From positions 1-43,307 of the forward strand of contig JAGAOS010000074.1 of NCBI GenBank assembly GCA_017623575.1: a stretch of DNA of 43,307 bases, written 5' to 3'. The notes under the pieces were generated by a model, which saw only the letters and a list, made by a program, of their open reading frames with translations, did not search any database and was not told the origin of the DNA. The DNA is from Clostridia bacterium. GTDB lineage: Bacteria; Bacillota; Clostridia; Oscillospirales; Acutalibacteraceae. The number at the start of each line of letters is the position of its first letter. Position 1 is the stretch's first letter. The translations under genes and the position numbers were made by a program. Below, piece after piece: positions 24,521 to 33,585 of this stretch.

Positions 24521-24659
24521 ATTTTTTATAAATATTAGTCAGATAAATTATAGTTTACAGCCGCGGGCTGTTTATTCCGAATAGGTTTTGTGTGTATGGC
24601 TAAACTTCGTTCCGCGGCCGGAAGGTCACAGATAAATTAATGTTTAACGAACAAAAAAG

Positions 24660-24685
24660 CCTTCCCCGTCAAGGGGAAGGCTAAC
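24660..24685. repeat. 26-bp hairpin repeat, copy 2
   Basis: Exact reverse complement of 2327-2352 (CCTTCCCC/GGGGAAGG stem). It lies in a gene-free mosaic of palindromes, 24521-24726, that also has a CCGCGG hairpin near 24560. Confidence 0.7.
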
Positions 24686-24726
24686 AACCCACAATTTATC
24701 GCACGGCTGTGCATTTTACATCCTGC

Positions 24727-24875
24727 TGATTTTATCCAACTAGCCTTTATATTTTTCAAGGGAATATTTTGGTGTGCCTGCAAGGTAGGTGTTAAAGGAT
24801 TTTTTGCCCTTTACGGTCCATTCAATAATAAACATTCTCTGCTCAGAATACATAAGCCTTATTTTGCCAGTACCG
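24727..24875 (-). pseudogene. Decayed 3' fragment of a third GH2 mannosidase-type gene
   Basis: On the minus strand this translates as GKIRLMYSEQRMFIIEW..., ...FNTYLAGTPKYSLEKYKG, stop, LDKIS, nearly identical in DNA and protein to the C-terminus of the GH2 enzyme ending at 26069. A TAG replaces the conserved Trp codon, and homology stops abruptly near 24875, so only about 45 codons remain. It lies on the far side of the amidohydrolase from the intact pair. The rest, 24876-25045, shows no gene. Confidence 0.85.
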
Positions 24876-25045
24876 AAAACCGTTGGTTTTGTATAGGATA
24901 CCATCTTGCGAGGTGTTTGGCAATGTGATATTATTTAAATTAGGGAGAATGCCATTATAATATGTATATCATTACAAAACTTCAAAATGTAATATAGTTG
25001 TGCAGAAATGCTCCCCCTCCCAAATTAACCACCTAAAATCAAACA

Positions 25046-25074
25046 AGCGGTATAGCTTTTCGAGCTATACCGCT
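25046..25074 (-). terminator. Terminator after the amidohydrolase gene
   Basis: AGCGGTATAGCT (25046-25057) pairs perfectly with AGCTATACCGCT (25063-25074). The minus strand continues with TTGTTTGATTTT. Confidence 0.85.
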
Positions 25075-25080
25075 GTTTTA

Positions 25081-25911
25081 TTATTTCTCTATACCTAAAA
25101 AGCGCAGAAGATTTTTACCGTAAACGTGGTCTTTGTAATCCTCCACATCTTCTTGAATATACTTTTCATAAAGTTCGTTGTCGATTGTTTGCAATTTAAG
25201 ACTTTTATCTATATGATAACCGCCTGTGTTACTGTCGGTGCCAAACATAAGATTGTATCTCATATCATAGCAGGTAAGCAGTTTCTTAAAAACGTCCTCT
25301 CTGTACGGTTCGGGGGTGCCAGGGGAAATATCAATAAACATTTCGCAACTGCTGTGCCAATATTTAGCGTCTCTGACCTTGCCGTAAAGGGCAATACATT
25401 CATCATACCAAGGCCAGGAAACATGAGCCAGACAAAATCGAAGGTTAGGAATCTCCAAAAGTGCTTCATAAACCATAGGTTTAAGGTTTTCGCTTGATTT
25501 CATACCATCCCAGCAAATACCCGAATGAAACATTACAGCCTTTCCCTTTTCGGCGATTTTGCGTAGCACTGCCAATGACTCCTCACAGTCTACCCTATAA
25601 TGATTGGGTATCATTTTAAAGGCGGCGAAACCTTTTTCACAGGCTACGTCTACCTGCTCTAAAGCATTGGGCTCGGTAGGGTTTATCCAAAAAAACGGAA
25701 AAAGGGTGTCACAGCCCTCGCAGGCATCAAGGGCATACTGCATTCTTTGTTCATAAGGCATATCTGGATATTTTAAAGGACTTAATGAGTAAATGCAGGC
25801 TCCGTCCATCCCCGCCGTTTTTAAATCAGCAAGAAATGCATTTTGGTCAAACCCGTTTTCGGTAAAATATTTAGATTCTGTACGAGTATGAAGATGACAG
25901 TCAATTCTCAT
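25081..25911 (-). CDS. Amidohydrolase-2-like metal-dependent hydrolase
   Basis: This 276-residue predicted TIM-barrel hydrolase has metal ligands HLH at the N-terminus (MRIDCHLHT), a Lys in FKMIPNHYR, His in MFHSGICWDG and CLAHVSWPW, and the late Asp in MFGTDSNTGGY. It belongs to the broad Amidohydro_2 group, whose members include lactonases and decarboxylases; the substrate cannot be told. A GGGAG site precedes the ATG. Being between a GH2 remnant and two GH2 enzymes under an AraC regulator, it may process a sugar acid or lactone from the same glycan. Confidence 0.75.
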   Translation of the reverse strand: MRIDCHLHTRTESKYFTENGFDQNAFLADLKTAGMDGACIYSLSPLKYPDMPYEQRMQYALDACEGCDTLFPFFWINPTEPNALEQVDVACEKGFAAFKMIPNHYRVDCEESLAVLRKIAEKGKAVMFHSGICWDGMKSSENLKPMVYEALLEIPNLRFCLAHVSWPWYDECIALYGKVRDAKYWHSSCEMFIDISPGTPEPYREDVFKKLLTCYDMRYNLMFGTDSNTGGYHIDKSLKLQTIDNELYEKYIQEDVEDYKDHVYGKNLLRFLGIEK

Positions 25912-26068
25912 AATTATAACTCCCTTTATAATTCACTTAAATTGTATAACTACAACCAGCCAATTACCGGAGGTTTGAGTTAGTTTAGAAGGGGCTTGAA
26001 CATTCCACTTATTACCTATTACCTCTTGCTTTTTACTTCAAACCCCCGTCCCCTGATTGTTGCTATTT

Positions 26069-28354
26069 TTATAACTTATTTATCTTTTCAAGCCAGGATT
26101 TATACTGCTCAAAATCATATTTTGGTGTGCCTGCAAGGTAGGTGTTAAAGGCTTTTTTACCATTTACAGTCCATTCAATAATAAACATTCTCTGCTCAGA
26201 ATACATAAGCCTTATTTTACCGAGCATTGTGTTGGAATTGGGGGCGGCGGTAAAATCGCAGGATAAAAATTCCTCGCCCGTATCAATATCGTAGACCCTA
26301 CAGCTACCCGAAATCTCATTAAGAGTACCGTTACAGCACAAAACATCGTGACCCCAGCGGTCCATTTCATCCATTGCAATTATAAATGGCTGTGAGCTAC
26401 GCTTAATATAATCATAGGCAAGCTTTTTATTGTAATAATAGTCCACAACGGCATCCGACATCTGCGGCCAACCGTCAATAAGATTCCACCATATTACGCC
26501 ACCCATACGGGACATACGAAGGCGAACTCGCTCAATAAAGAACTTCTTTGCCTCTGCCTGAGAAATTTGTGAAGCCAGAACATACTCGTCCATACGGTCG
26601 GGAACCTCGCCAAAAAGCTGAAGCACCTGATCGTGCATAAGCATAACCCTTTTGTTGTTGCCGTCCTGATCGCTGGAATGTATTGTCCATTGGCTGTTAT
26701 CAAAATAAGGCCATACATAATCGGGCTCAATAAATTTTTCAATAGATTCCCTTGCAGGGCAACCGTGGTAGCCCGTTTCACTTACAAAATACGCCTTGGA
26801 TTCGGTGTAAAAGCTGCTTTTGTAAAAATCTCTGGGACCCCACAAATGGTCCTCGGGGAATACATCTGCCGCCTCGTGATTGCCGCCCTTTGCAAAGGCT
26901 TCGGGAGAAACATAGGGTGAAGATGGCAAATAAGGTCTATCGGGGTCAAGCCGCTCCACCACAAGGGGCAAAACCTCGCGGGTTAAGTGATTTATGTTGG
27001 GATCCCAATTCTCCAGAGCGTACATATAGTCAATTTCATTATCGCCTGACCACAAAACAAGGGATGGATGATCTCTTAGCTCCTTAACCACCCATTCAGC
27101 CTCTTTTTTGATTTTATCCTTAAACCAATCATCCTGACAGTAAACATGGCAAGCCATAGCAAAATCCTGCCACACCATAATGCCGTGTTCATCACAAAAA
27201 TCAAAAAATTCGTGATCCTCATAAACATTGCCGCCCCAACAACGGATTATATTGCAGTTCAGGTCGTTTGCCAGCTCCAAAGCCTTTTGGTAGCGGGCGT
27301 TATCGCGGCTGTGGTAGGCATCCATAGGCACCCAGTTGGTACCAACCGCCATAATTTTTGTTCCGTTTACAACAAAGTTAAAGCGACCGTCGGGACCTGT
27401 AACATCGGTTCTGTCTAAAACCACAGTTCTGAAGCCGCGGCGAACGGTTTTGCTAAGCAGATGCTTACCGTCACTGCCGTAGGCATCCACAGTAATGGTA
27501 TAAAGGTTAGGCTCGCCGTAGTTTTTTGGCCACCACAGCTTAATTTCCGGTATGTTAAATAAGAATTTTCCCGAACCCGTTTTTCTTGTAACCAGATGGG
27601 TAAATTCCTCTTTTCCGCAGCTACCCTTGATTTTAAAGGTTATGTCATCAAAAACATACTTTGGCGGCAGGTCAGAATCAAAAAGCATACCAATAACGCC
27701 CTTGTTGCCATCCATATACTGCAGCTTAAAGTAGAGGTAACGGAAGTCATATTTCTTTTTGTACTGAAGCTCCACCGAGCGCCATATACCCGCGCTCACC
27801 GCTCTTGGCATAATGTCCCAGCCAAAGCAGTGGGGTGCTTTACGCACATTTATGCCCATTGTGGTAAGCCGCCACACATGCTCTGCCATACTAAGCTCAA
27901 AATCAAAGGATGCGTTATAAATAGTGGCAGAGGATATATGCACATGAAGGCTGTTTTTTTGGTTGTATTTAATTTTATCTGCCACATCAAAATCGTGGGA
28001 GATAAACATATTGTCGCTCTCACCTATTTTTTCACCGTTTAAAAAGTATTCTGCAACGCAGTCCACCGCGCCAAAATGCAGAATTACCTTTTCATCCTCA
28101 CTTGGCGCATTGGGGGCGTCAAATTCGGTTTCATACCACCAATCATAGGTTTCAAATTTTTCCGCCTCGCGGATATTTTCGCCCATATAAAGGTCTTTTG
28201 GCAGTACTCCCGCCGCCGATAAATCAAGCTCCACATTGCCGGGAACGGTTGCCTCCACCATAGGCAGATTGGCATTTTTAAGCTCCTCAACAGTGTTTAT
28301 TTTTTGTTCATATGCAGGGTAATAGTACAAATTCCATTTTCCGTTCAAGGTCAT
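26069..28354 (-). CDS. GH2 beta-mannosidase-type glycoside hydrolase, paralogue 1
   Basis: This 761-residue protein has no signal peptide, so it is probably cytoplasmic. It has an N-terminal GH2 sugar-binding jelly roll (VPGNVELDLSAAG, WWYETEF), an Ig-like domain and a TIM barrel. The barrel holds the acid/base Glu in LWSGDNEID (about 438) and the nucleophile in FVSETGYHG (about 525). NWVPMDAYHSRD and CWGGNVYED are typical of beta-mannosidase-like members. It is closely related to the next gene and lies 62 nt downstream of it, as a tandem duplicate. Beta-mannoside cleavage is the best guess; other GH2 specificities are possible. Confidence 0.88.
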   Translation of the reverse strand: MTLNGKWNLYYYPAYEQKINTVEELKNANLPMVEATVPGNVELDLSAAGVLPKDLYMGENIREAEKFETYDWWYETEFDAPNAPSEDEKVILHFGAVDCVAEYFLNGEKIGESDNMFISHDFDVADKIKYNQKNSLHVHISSATIYNASFDFELSMAEHVWRLTTMGINVRKAPHCFGWDIMPRAVSAGIWRSVELQYKKKYDFRYLYFKLQYMDGNKGVIGMLFDSDLPPKYVFDDITFKIKGSCGKEEFTHLVTRKTGSGKFLFNIPEIKLWWPKNYGEPNLYTITVDAYGSDGKHLLSKTVRRGFRTVVLDRTDVTGPDGRFNFVVNGTKIMAVGTNWVPMDAYHSRDNARYQKALELANDLNCNIIRCWGGNVYEDHEFFDFCDEHGIMVWQDFAMACHVYCQDDWFKDKIKKEAEWVVKELRDHPSLVLWSGDNEIDYMYALENWDPNINHLTREVLPLVVERLDPDRPYLPSSPYVSPEAFAKGGNHEAADVFPEDHLWGPRDFYKSSFYTESKAYFVSETGYHGCPARESIEKFIEPDYVWPYFDNSQWTIHSSDQDGNNKRVMLMHDQVLQLFGEVPDRMDEYVLASQISQAEAKKFFIERVRLRMSRMGGVIWWNLIDGWPQMSDAVVDYYYNKKLAYDYIKRSSQPFIIAMDEMDRWGHDVLCCNGTLNEISGSCRVYDIDTGEEFLSCDFTAAPNSNTMLGKIRLMYSEQRMFIIEWTVNGKKAFNTYLAGTPKYDFEQYKSWLEKINKL

Positions 28355-28417
28355 ATTTTTTATCTCCTAATCAGTGATTTAATAATAAATATAAATTGTG
28401 TAAACGCCGCTATAATC

Positions 28418-30748
28418 CTACATTTTATTTATCTTATCCAGCCAACCCTTGTACTGCTCTAAATCATAGCCGGGGTGTCCGTAAAGGTAGGTGTTAAAGT
28501 ATTTTTCACCGCTTTCCAGACTCCACTCAATAATAAACATACCCTTTGCCGAGTGCATAAGCTCAAAGCTGCCAAGATTTGTGTTGCAATTTGCTCCTGC
28601 CTCAAAATCCTTTTCAAAATAAACATCACCCGAATCAAGGTCATACACCTTAACCCTGCCCTTTACGGCATTAAGGGTGCTGTTTGCCGTAATAACATTA
28701 TGGCGCCAGTTGGACATTTCATCCAGCATAATCATAAAGCCACGCTGAGAGCGTTTAATATAATCATAAGCAAGCTTTTTGCTGTAATAATAATCTACAA
28801 TAGCATCCGACATCTGTGGCCAACCGTCAATAAGGTTCCACCAGATTATACCGCCGTTACGAGCCATTTTAGCGCGCATATGCTCAATAAAGAACTTCTT
28901 GGCCTCTGCCTGAGAAATCTGTGATGCTAAAATATAATCGTCCATATTGGTTGGTACTTCGCCAAAAAGCTGTGCTACCTGACGGTGCATAAGCATTGTT
29001 CTGCCATCCCATACACCCTCATGCTTTTGGTCAGAGGAGTGAAGATTCCACTGCCTGTTATTCTGATAAGGCCATACAAAATCTTCATCAATAAATTTTT
29101 CAATAGACTCCCTGTTGGGGCAACCGTGGTAGCCCGTTTCACTTACGAAATATGCCTTTGCATTAAGGTAAAAATCGCTTTTGAAATAATCTCTGGGTCC
29201 CCAAAGATGGTCTTCGGGATAGTTCTGACTGCCCTGTGCGTTATCGCCCATATTAAATGCTTTAGTGGATATATAGGGTGAGGATGCAATGTAGGGTCTA
29301 TAGGGGTCAAGCCGCTCTACCACTCTGGGCAGAACCTCACGGGTGAGGCGGTTTATGGCGGGGTCAACGCCGCCCGACATAGCCAGCATAGAGTCAATTT
29401 CATTATCGCCCGCCCAAAGCACCAAAGATGGGTGGTCTCTTAACTCTTTTACAACCCATTCCGCCTCGGTTTGGAGTTTTTTCATAAAACCTTCATTTTG
29501 GGGATACATTTGACAACCCATTGCAAAATCTTGCCAAACCATCATACCATGCTCATCACAGTAATCAAAGAAATCGTGATCCTCATAAACATTACCTCCC
29601 CAGCAACGGATTATATTACAGCCTAAATCGTCTGCCATTTGAAGAGCCTTTTCATAGCGGCTGTTATCACGGCTGTGGTAGGCATCCATAGGCACCCAGT
29701 TTGTACCTGTTGCCATAATGCGCTTGCCGTTTACCCTGAACTCAAAGCAGCCATCCTTTTCTACAATCTCACTGTGGCAAAGCTCCAGTGTGCGGAAGCC
29801 GCGGCGAACGGTTTTGCTTATAAGAATTTCTCCGTTCTGACCAATAAGCTCTACCGTAATATCATAAAGATTAGGCTCACCGTAGTGCTTGGGCCACCAA
29901 AGCTTAATGTTGGGAATATCAAATCTTACAATGCCTGCGCCTGTTTTACGCATCATAATTTCATCGGTTTTATAATCAAATGTGCTGTCACCACAGCTTC
30001 CAAAAATGTGAATATGGTGGTCCTTAAAGGCATATTCGGGCTGAATATCACTGTCATACATCATAGAAACATAGCCCTTACTGTCATCAAAGCCATTAAG
30101 TCTGAAATAAAGGTAGCGGAAGTCATATTTGTTTTTGTACTGAAGCTCTACGGGGCGCCAGATACCTGCGCTTACCGCTCTTGGCATAATATCCCAGCCG
30201 TAGGAGTGGGGAGCCTTGCGCACATTAAGGGCAACTGTTGTGGGATGCCAGCTATATGCCGCCATATTTGGCTCAATTTCCTGAGCGGCACCCGCCAGAA
30301 CTGCCGATGAAATATGTACAACTATGGTGTTTTCCTCGCCGTACTTGATTTTTTCTGTTACATCAAAATCGTGGGAGATAAACATATTGTCGCTTATCCC
30401 TATTTTTTCACCGTTTAAGTAATAATCGGCAAAGCAGTCCACCGCGCCAAAATGCAGAATTACCTTTTGATTTTCGTCTGGAGCGGCAGGGGCGGTAAAG
30501 GATTTTTCATACCACCACTCGTAATTTTCATATTTTTCTGCCTTTAAAATATTCATACCCTTGAAAAGGTCCTCAGGCAAAATACCCGCCGCCGATAAAT
30601 CAAGCTCCACATTTCCGGGAACCGTGGCATCTAAAAAGGGAATACCGCTATTTTTAAGCTCACCCACAGCTGAGATTTTTCTCTCCCCCTGAGGAGCATA
30701 ATAAAGCTTCCATTTGCCGTTTAAATTTACATTGCCGTTTAAATTCAT
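28418..30748 (-). CDS. GH2 beta-mannosidase-type glycoside hydrolase, paralogue 2
   Basis: This 776-residue cytoplasmic enzyme has the same domain order as its neighbour. The acid/base Glu lies in LWAGDNEID (about 448) and the nucleophile in FVSETGYHG (about 536). An extra MNLNGNV-type N-terminus repeats the NLNGKW start. The AGGAGG site is strong. The promoter is TTGCAA (30823-30818), 16 nt, TATGAT (30801-30796), divergent from the AraC regulator. Divergence at the sugar-binding loops between the two paralogues suggests different linkages or chain lengths. Confidence 0.9.
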   Translation of the reverse strand: MNLNGNVNLNGKWKLYYAPQGERKISAVGELKNSGIPFLDATVPGNVELDLSAAGILPEDLFKGMNILKAEKYENYEWWYEKSFTAPAAPDENQKVILHFGAVDCFADYYLNGEKIGISDNMFISHDFDVTEKIKYGEENTIVVHISSAVLAGAAQEIEPNMAAYSWHPTTVALNVRKAPHSYGWDIMPRAVSAGIWRPVELQYKNKYDFRYLYFRLNGFDDSKGYVSMMYDSDIQPEYAFKDHHIHIFGSCGDSTFDYKTDEIMMRKTGAGIVRFDIPNIKLWWPKHYGEPNLYDITVELIGQNGEILISKTVRRGFRTLELCHSEIVEKDGCFEFRVNGKRIMATGTNWVPMDAYHSRDNSRYEKALQMADDLGCNIIRCWGGNVYEDHDFFDYCDEHGMMVWQDFAMGCQMYPQNEGFMKKLQTEAEWVVKELRDHPSLVLWAGDNEIDSMLAMSGGVDPAINRLTREVLPRVVERLDPYRPYIASSPYISTKAFNMGDNAQGSQNYPEDHLWGPRDYFKSDFYLNAKAYFVSETGYHGCPNRESIEKFIDEDFVWPYQNNRQWNLHSSDQKHEGVWDGRTMLMHRQVAQLFGEVPTNMDDYILASQISQAEAKKFFIEHMRAKMARNGGIIWWNLIDGWPQMSDAIVDYYYSKKLAYDYIKRSQRGFMIMLDEMSNWRHNVITANSTLNAVKGRVKVYDLDSGDVYFEKDFEAGANCNTNLGSFELMHSAKGMFIIEWSLESGEKYFNTYLYGHPGYDLEQYKGWLDKINKM

Positions 30749-30795
30749 AAAAACATACCTCCTGAAAATAATATTTCATCAGTTTACTTTATTCT

Positions 30796-30889
30796 ATCAT
30801 AAATATATGCCTTTGTGTTGCAATATTTTTAGAAAAAGTCTTATTATTTTTGGCTTTTTATTGAAAATCAAAAAACAATGTGATAAAAT
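30796..30889. promoter_or_regulatory. Divergent promoters of GH2 operon and araC-type gene
   Basis: Minus strand: TTGCAA (30823-30818), 16 nt, TATGAT. Plus strand: TTGAAA (30861-30866), 17 nt, TAAAAT (30884-30889). The AraC-type protein probably binds in the 40 nt between them; I could not pick out an operator. Confidence 0.6.
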
Positions 30890-30908
30890 TTAGTAAGAAG
30901 GTGATTTT

Positions 30909-31751
30909 ATGAAAAATCAAGGATTAGAAAAATTTTTGTTGCAGGACCAAGTAAAAAAGGGAACGGGCATTGCCGTTAATGAGCGTTTTGTAACCACCAA
31001 AAGCTCGCTTCATTGGCATAATTATCTGGAACTGGAGCTTATTCTTTCGGGTAGTGGCGAACAGCTTTTAAACGGACAAAAAAACAAGCTTAATCGCGGT
31101 TGTCTTTCGGTAATGCGGCTTACGGATTTTCATCAGGTATTGCCAACGGGGAACCTGCACCTTTTAAATCTTATGGTGGATGATAAGCTTTTAAGTGAGG
31201 ATATGCTCACCAAAATAACCGCCTGCAATAATCTGTTTTTTAATCTTACAGAAACTGAAGCCCACACCTTTGAAATGCTTTATCGCCTTTGTATGGCAGA
31301 AAACCAAGCCCAAAATCCCGATTTTCATTACATAAGGCACCTTATACACTGTATATTTTTAAGGGTGTTAAAAATGGCGCCCAAAAGCGCGGGCAATACC
31401 TTTGCAAATGAGCGCCCCATTCAGGCGGCACTGCTTTATATTCATATGCATTTCAGGGAAAACCCTAAGCTTTCGCAGGTGGCAAAAATCGCCCATTATA
31501 ACTCAAGTCATTTCAGCGCCACCTTCCACAAGGAGCTGGGAACCACCTACTGCGATTACCTTAATATGCTTAAAATCTCCTACGCTAAGGAGCTGCTTAT
31601 TTCCACAAATCTTAAAATTTTAGATATATGTAACGAATGTGGCTTTACCTCACACTCCAACTTTTTGCGACTTTTTAAGGAAAACACAGGTCTTTCGCCC
31701 CTGCAATTCAGAAAGCGGGCGGTTGACAAACCTAACCCTCAGGTCGTATAA
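30909..31751 (+). CDS. AraC-family transcriptional regulator
   Basis: This 280-residue protein has an N-terminal cupin-like sensor (LHWHNYLELELILSGSGEQLLNG) and a C-terminal double helix-turn-helix (SQVAKIAHYNSSHFSATFHKELG; ILDICNECGFTSHSNFLRLFKENTGLSPLQFRK). An AAGAAGGTGA site precedes the ATG. It is divergent from the GH2 genes, so it is the likely activator of glycan use, responding to a mannoside or related sugar. Confidence 0.92.
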   Translation: MKNQGLEKFLLQDQVKKGTGIAVNERFVTTKSSLHWHNYLELELILSGSGEQLLNGQKNKLNRGCLSVMRLTDFHQVLPTGNLHLLNLMVDDKLLSEDMLTKITACNNLFFNLTETEAHTFEMLYRLCMAENQAQNPDFHYIRHLIHCIFLRVLKMAPKSAGNTFANERPIQAALLYIHMHFRENPKLSQVAKIAHYNSSHFSATFHKELGTTYCDYLNMLKISYAKELLISTNLKILDICNECGFTSHSNFLRLFKENTGLSPLQFRKRAVDKPNPQVV

Positions 31752-31798
31752 TTATTAGTGTAAAAAGCTTAAATTTCACCCTAAAGGATGTGTTTTTT

Positions 31799-32128
31799 AT
31801 GAAAGCTAAGGAATTGGCGCAAAAGCTCGGGCTTAATATCTCGGTAGATGGTGCCCCCGAAAATGAAATAACCACCGTATACTCCTGCGATTTGCTCAGC
31901 GTTGTTATGGGCAAGGCGCCTGCGGGCTGTGCCTGGGTAACGGTAATGGGCAATATGAACTCGGTTGCGGTGGCATCCCTTGCCGAAATTGGCGCAATTG
32001 TTTTAGCCGACGGTGTAAAGCCGGATGAAAATGCCGTTAAAAGAGCCGAGGAAAACGGCATTAACATATATTTAAGCCAAAAGCCTGTTTTTGACACCGC
32101 ACTTGAAATTTATAAGGAAATAAACTAA
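31799..32128 (+). CDS. DRTGG-domain protein
   Basis: This 109-residue protein starts at the ATG at 31799 after AAAGGATG. It matches stand-alone DRTGG-type domains (VYSCDLLSVVMGKAPAGCAWVTVMGN, then IGAIVLADGVKPDE). In many Clostridia such proteins lie beside a PHP-domain protein and hydrogenase or anti-sigma-type kinase genes; here only the PHP partner remains. Its TAA shares one base with the next ATG. Binding of a nucleotide is suspected for the family, but the role is unknown. Confidence 0.75.
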   Translation: MKAKELAQKLGLNISVDGAPENEITTVYSCDLLSVVMGKAPAGCAWVTVMGNMNSVAVASLAEIGAIVLADGVKPDENAVKRAEENGINIYLSQKPVFDTALEIYKEIN

Positions 32129-32853
32129 TGCCAAAGGTTTATTATGATTTTCACCTTCACTCCTGCCTTTCGCCCTGCGGGGATAACGATATGACCCCCG
32201 CAAACATTGCGGGAATGGCGTTTATTAACGGTCTTAACGCAATTGCTTTAACCGACCACAACACCGTAAAAAACTGTACGGCGCTTAAAAATGCCGCCGA
32301 GCAGTATGCAATTACGGTGCTTTACGGAATGGAGCTTACCACCGACGAAGAGGTTCATACTGTATGCCTTTTTGCCGATGAAAAATCGGCAAATGAATGG
32401 GGGGAGTATGTCTATTCCAGACTGCAAAAAATTAAAAACAACCCCTCGATTTTCGGCAATCAATATTTAATGGATGCAACCGATAAAATTCTGGGCGAGG
32501 AAGAATTTTTGCTTATAAATGCGGCAAATATCTCCTTTGAGGATGTTTTTGCCCCCGTTTATGAGCTTGGCGGAATTGCCTACCCTGCCCATGTGGATAA
32601 AAACGCAAACTCGCTTATATCCAACCTTGGTTTCGTACCGCCCGACAGCAGCTTTAAGCTGGCAGAGGTTCACGATTTATCAAAGCTTGATGTCCTTACT
32701 GCCGCCCACCCTTATTTTGGCGATTGCACCATACTTTCCTCATCGGATGCGCATTATCTGCCCGATATAAATGAGGCAAAAAGCTTTTTAGAGGTGGATG
32801 ACCCCTCTGCAAAGAGAATAATAAAGCATTTAAGACAGTTTTATAAGCCCTGA
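32128..32853 (+). CDS. PHP-domain metal-dependent phosphoesterase
   Basis: This 241-residue protein has PHP motifs: DFHLHSCLSPCGDNDM (first two His), ALTDHNTVKN, the Glu of YGMELTTDEEVHTV, a His in YPAHVDKNANS and the final SSSDAHYL. These are the ligands of a trinuclear metal site. The gene overlaps the DRTGG gene by one base, so the two are co-translated. By family it should hydrolyse a phosphoester such as a small nucleotide or sugar phosphate; the substrate is unknown. Confidence 0.85.
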   Translation: MPKVYYDFHLHSCLSPCGDNDMTPANIAGMAFINGLNAIALTDHNTVKNCTALKNAAEQYAITVLYGMELTTDEEVHTVCLFADEKSANEWGEYVYSRLQKIKNNPSIFGNQYLMDATDKILGEEEFLLINAANISFEDVFAPVYELGGIAYPAHVDKNANSLISNLGFVPPDSSFKLAEVHDLSKLDVLTAAHPYFGDCTILSSSDAHYLPDINEAKSFLEVDDPSAKRIIKHLRQFYKP

Positions 32854-32869
32854 GCGGAGCGACTCATAC

Positions 32870-33385
32870 CTACATCAGCCCCTCTTCAATAAGGCGATTT
32901 ATTTCGGCAAAATCAAAATTTGAAGCTTTTTTATTTTTCTCTCTTCCGCGCGCGGGCGCGCCATTAGATTTATTTAATTTATTTACTTTATTTTCTTTAT
33001 TTGTATGTGTTCGCTTGCCGTTTGGTTGCTGTTCGCTTGTTGTTCGGTTGCTTGTAAAAAAATAATCAGTTTCCTGATATTCTGCCCATTTTAAAAGGGT
33101 TATTACGGTGTATTTGTTGTTCGGATTCAGTTTAATTTCGCCTGTGCTTTCAAGCTTTTTAAGTATTCTGGTTACCATACTCTCGCTCATATTAAGCTCT
33201 AATGACAATCGTTTGCGGCTTGTTACAACCTGACCTTTTTCAATTTTTTCGGTTCGCCATTCCCCCTGCTTATAAGCGGCTTTTATAAAAAGGTGAATAT
33301 AGAGCCTTAAAATATTTCCGTCGGTATACCACCGCCAGCTTGAAATGCTTCTTGGCAGCTTTATAAACCCATCATTTGTGTACAT
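32870..33385 (-). CDS. Winged-helix protein resembling phage replisome organisers
   Basis: This 171-residue protein starts at the ATG at 33385 (MYTNDGFIKLPRSISSW) behind AAAGGAG. The longer frame to 33502 would run into the blaI promoter side and lacks a site. The opening GFIKLPRSI, the winged helix (VTSRKRLSLELNMSESMVTRILKKLESTGEI) and the Asn/Lys-rich linker (TNKENKVNKLNKSN) are typical of phage or plasmid DnaD-like and replication-related proteins. No other phage gene is near, so it may be an orphan remnant. A GCGCGCGGGCGCGCC-type GC block in its 3' end stands out from the AT-rich context. Confidence 0.65.
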   Translation of the reverse strand: MYTNDGFIKLPRSISSWRWYTDGNILRLYIHLFIKAAYKQGEWRTEKIEKGQVVTSRKRLSLELNMSESMVTRILKKLESTGEIKLNPNNKYTVITLLKWAEYQETDYFFTSNRTTSEQQPNGKRTHTNKENKVNKLNKSNGAPARGREKNKKASNFDFAEINRLIEEGLM

Positions 33386-33516
33386 TATTTTCACTCCTTT
33401 TGGTTTTGGAGCTATAATAACATATTTTAAAATTAATTTCCCCCTACTAAAAAGCTGTAATGCATTACGGCAGTTTAAGGGGGAATTTAATTTATTGAAC
33501 ATATTTTAAAAAACTA

Positions 33517-33568
33517 TTGACAAAACGGTCTACACGGTGTAGAATAAAATTGGTCTACAGAATGTAGA
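33517..33568 (+). promoter_or_regulatory. blaI-blaR promoter with two BlaI-type operators
   Basis: TTGACA (33517-33522), 17 nt, TAGAAT (33540-33545). The palindrome TCTACACGGTGTAGA (33529-33543) overlaps the spacer and -10. A second, TCTACAGAATGTAGA (33554-33568), lies 25 bp downstream. TACA/TGTA palindromes are the known BlaI/MecI operator form, so autorepression is expected. Confidence 0.85.
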
Positions 33569-33585
33569 ATAATTGGAGGTGCATT

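Noticed and set aside
26752-27087. Plus-strand frames opposite the GH2 genes
   Set aside because: They mirror conserved GH2 codons, lack starts with sites and have no recognisable domain.
32870-33385. Prophage region
   Set aside because: Only one gene resembles phage replication proteins; no integrase, structural or lysis genes are near.
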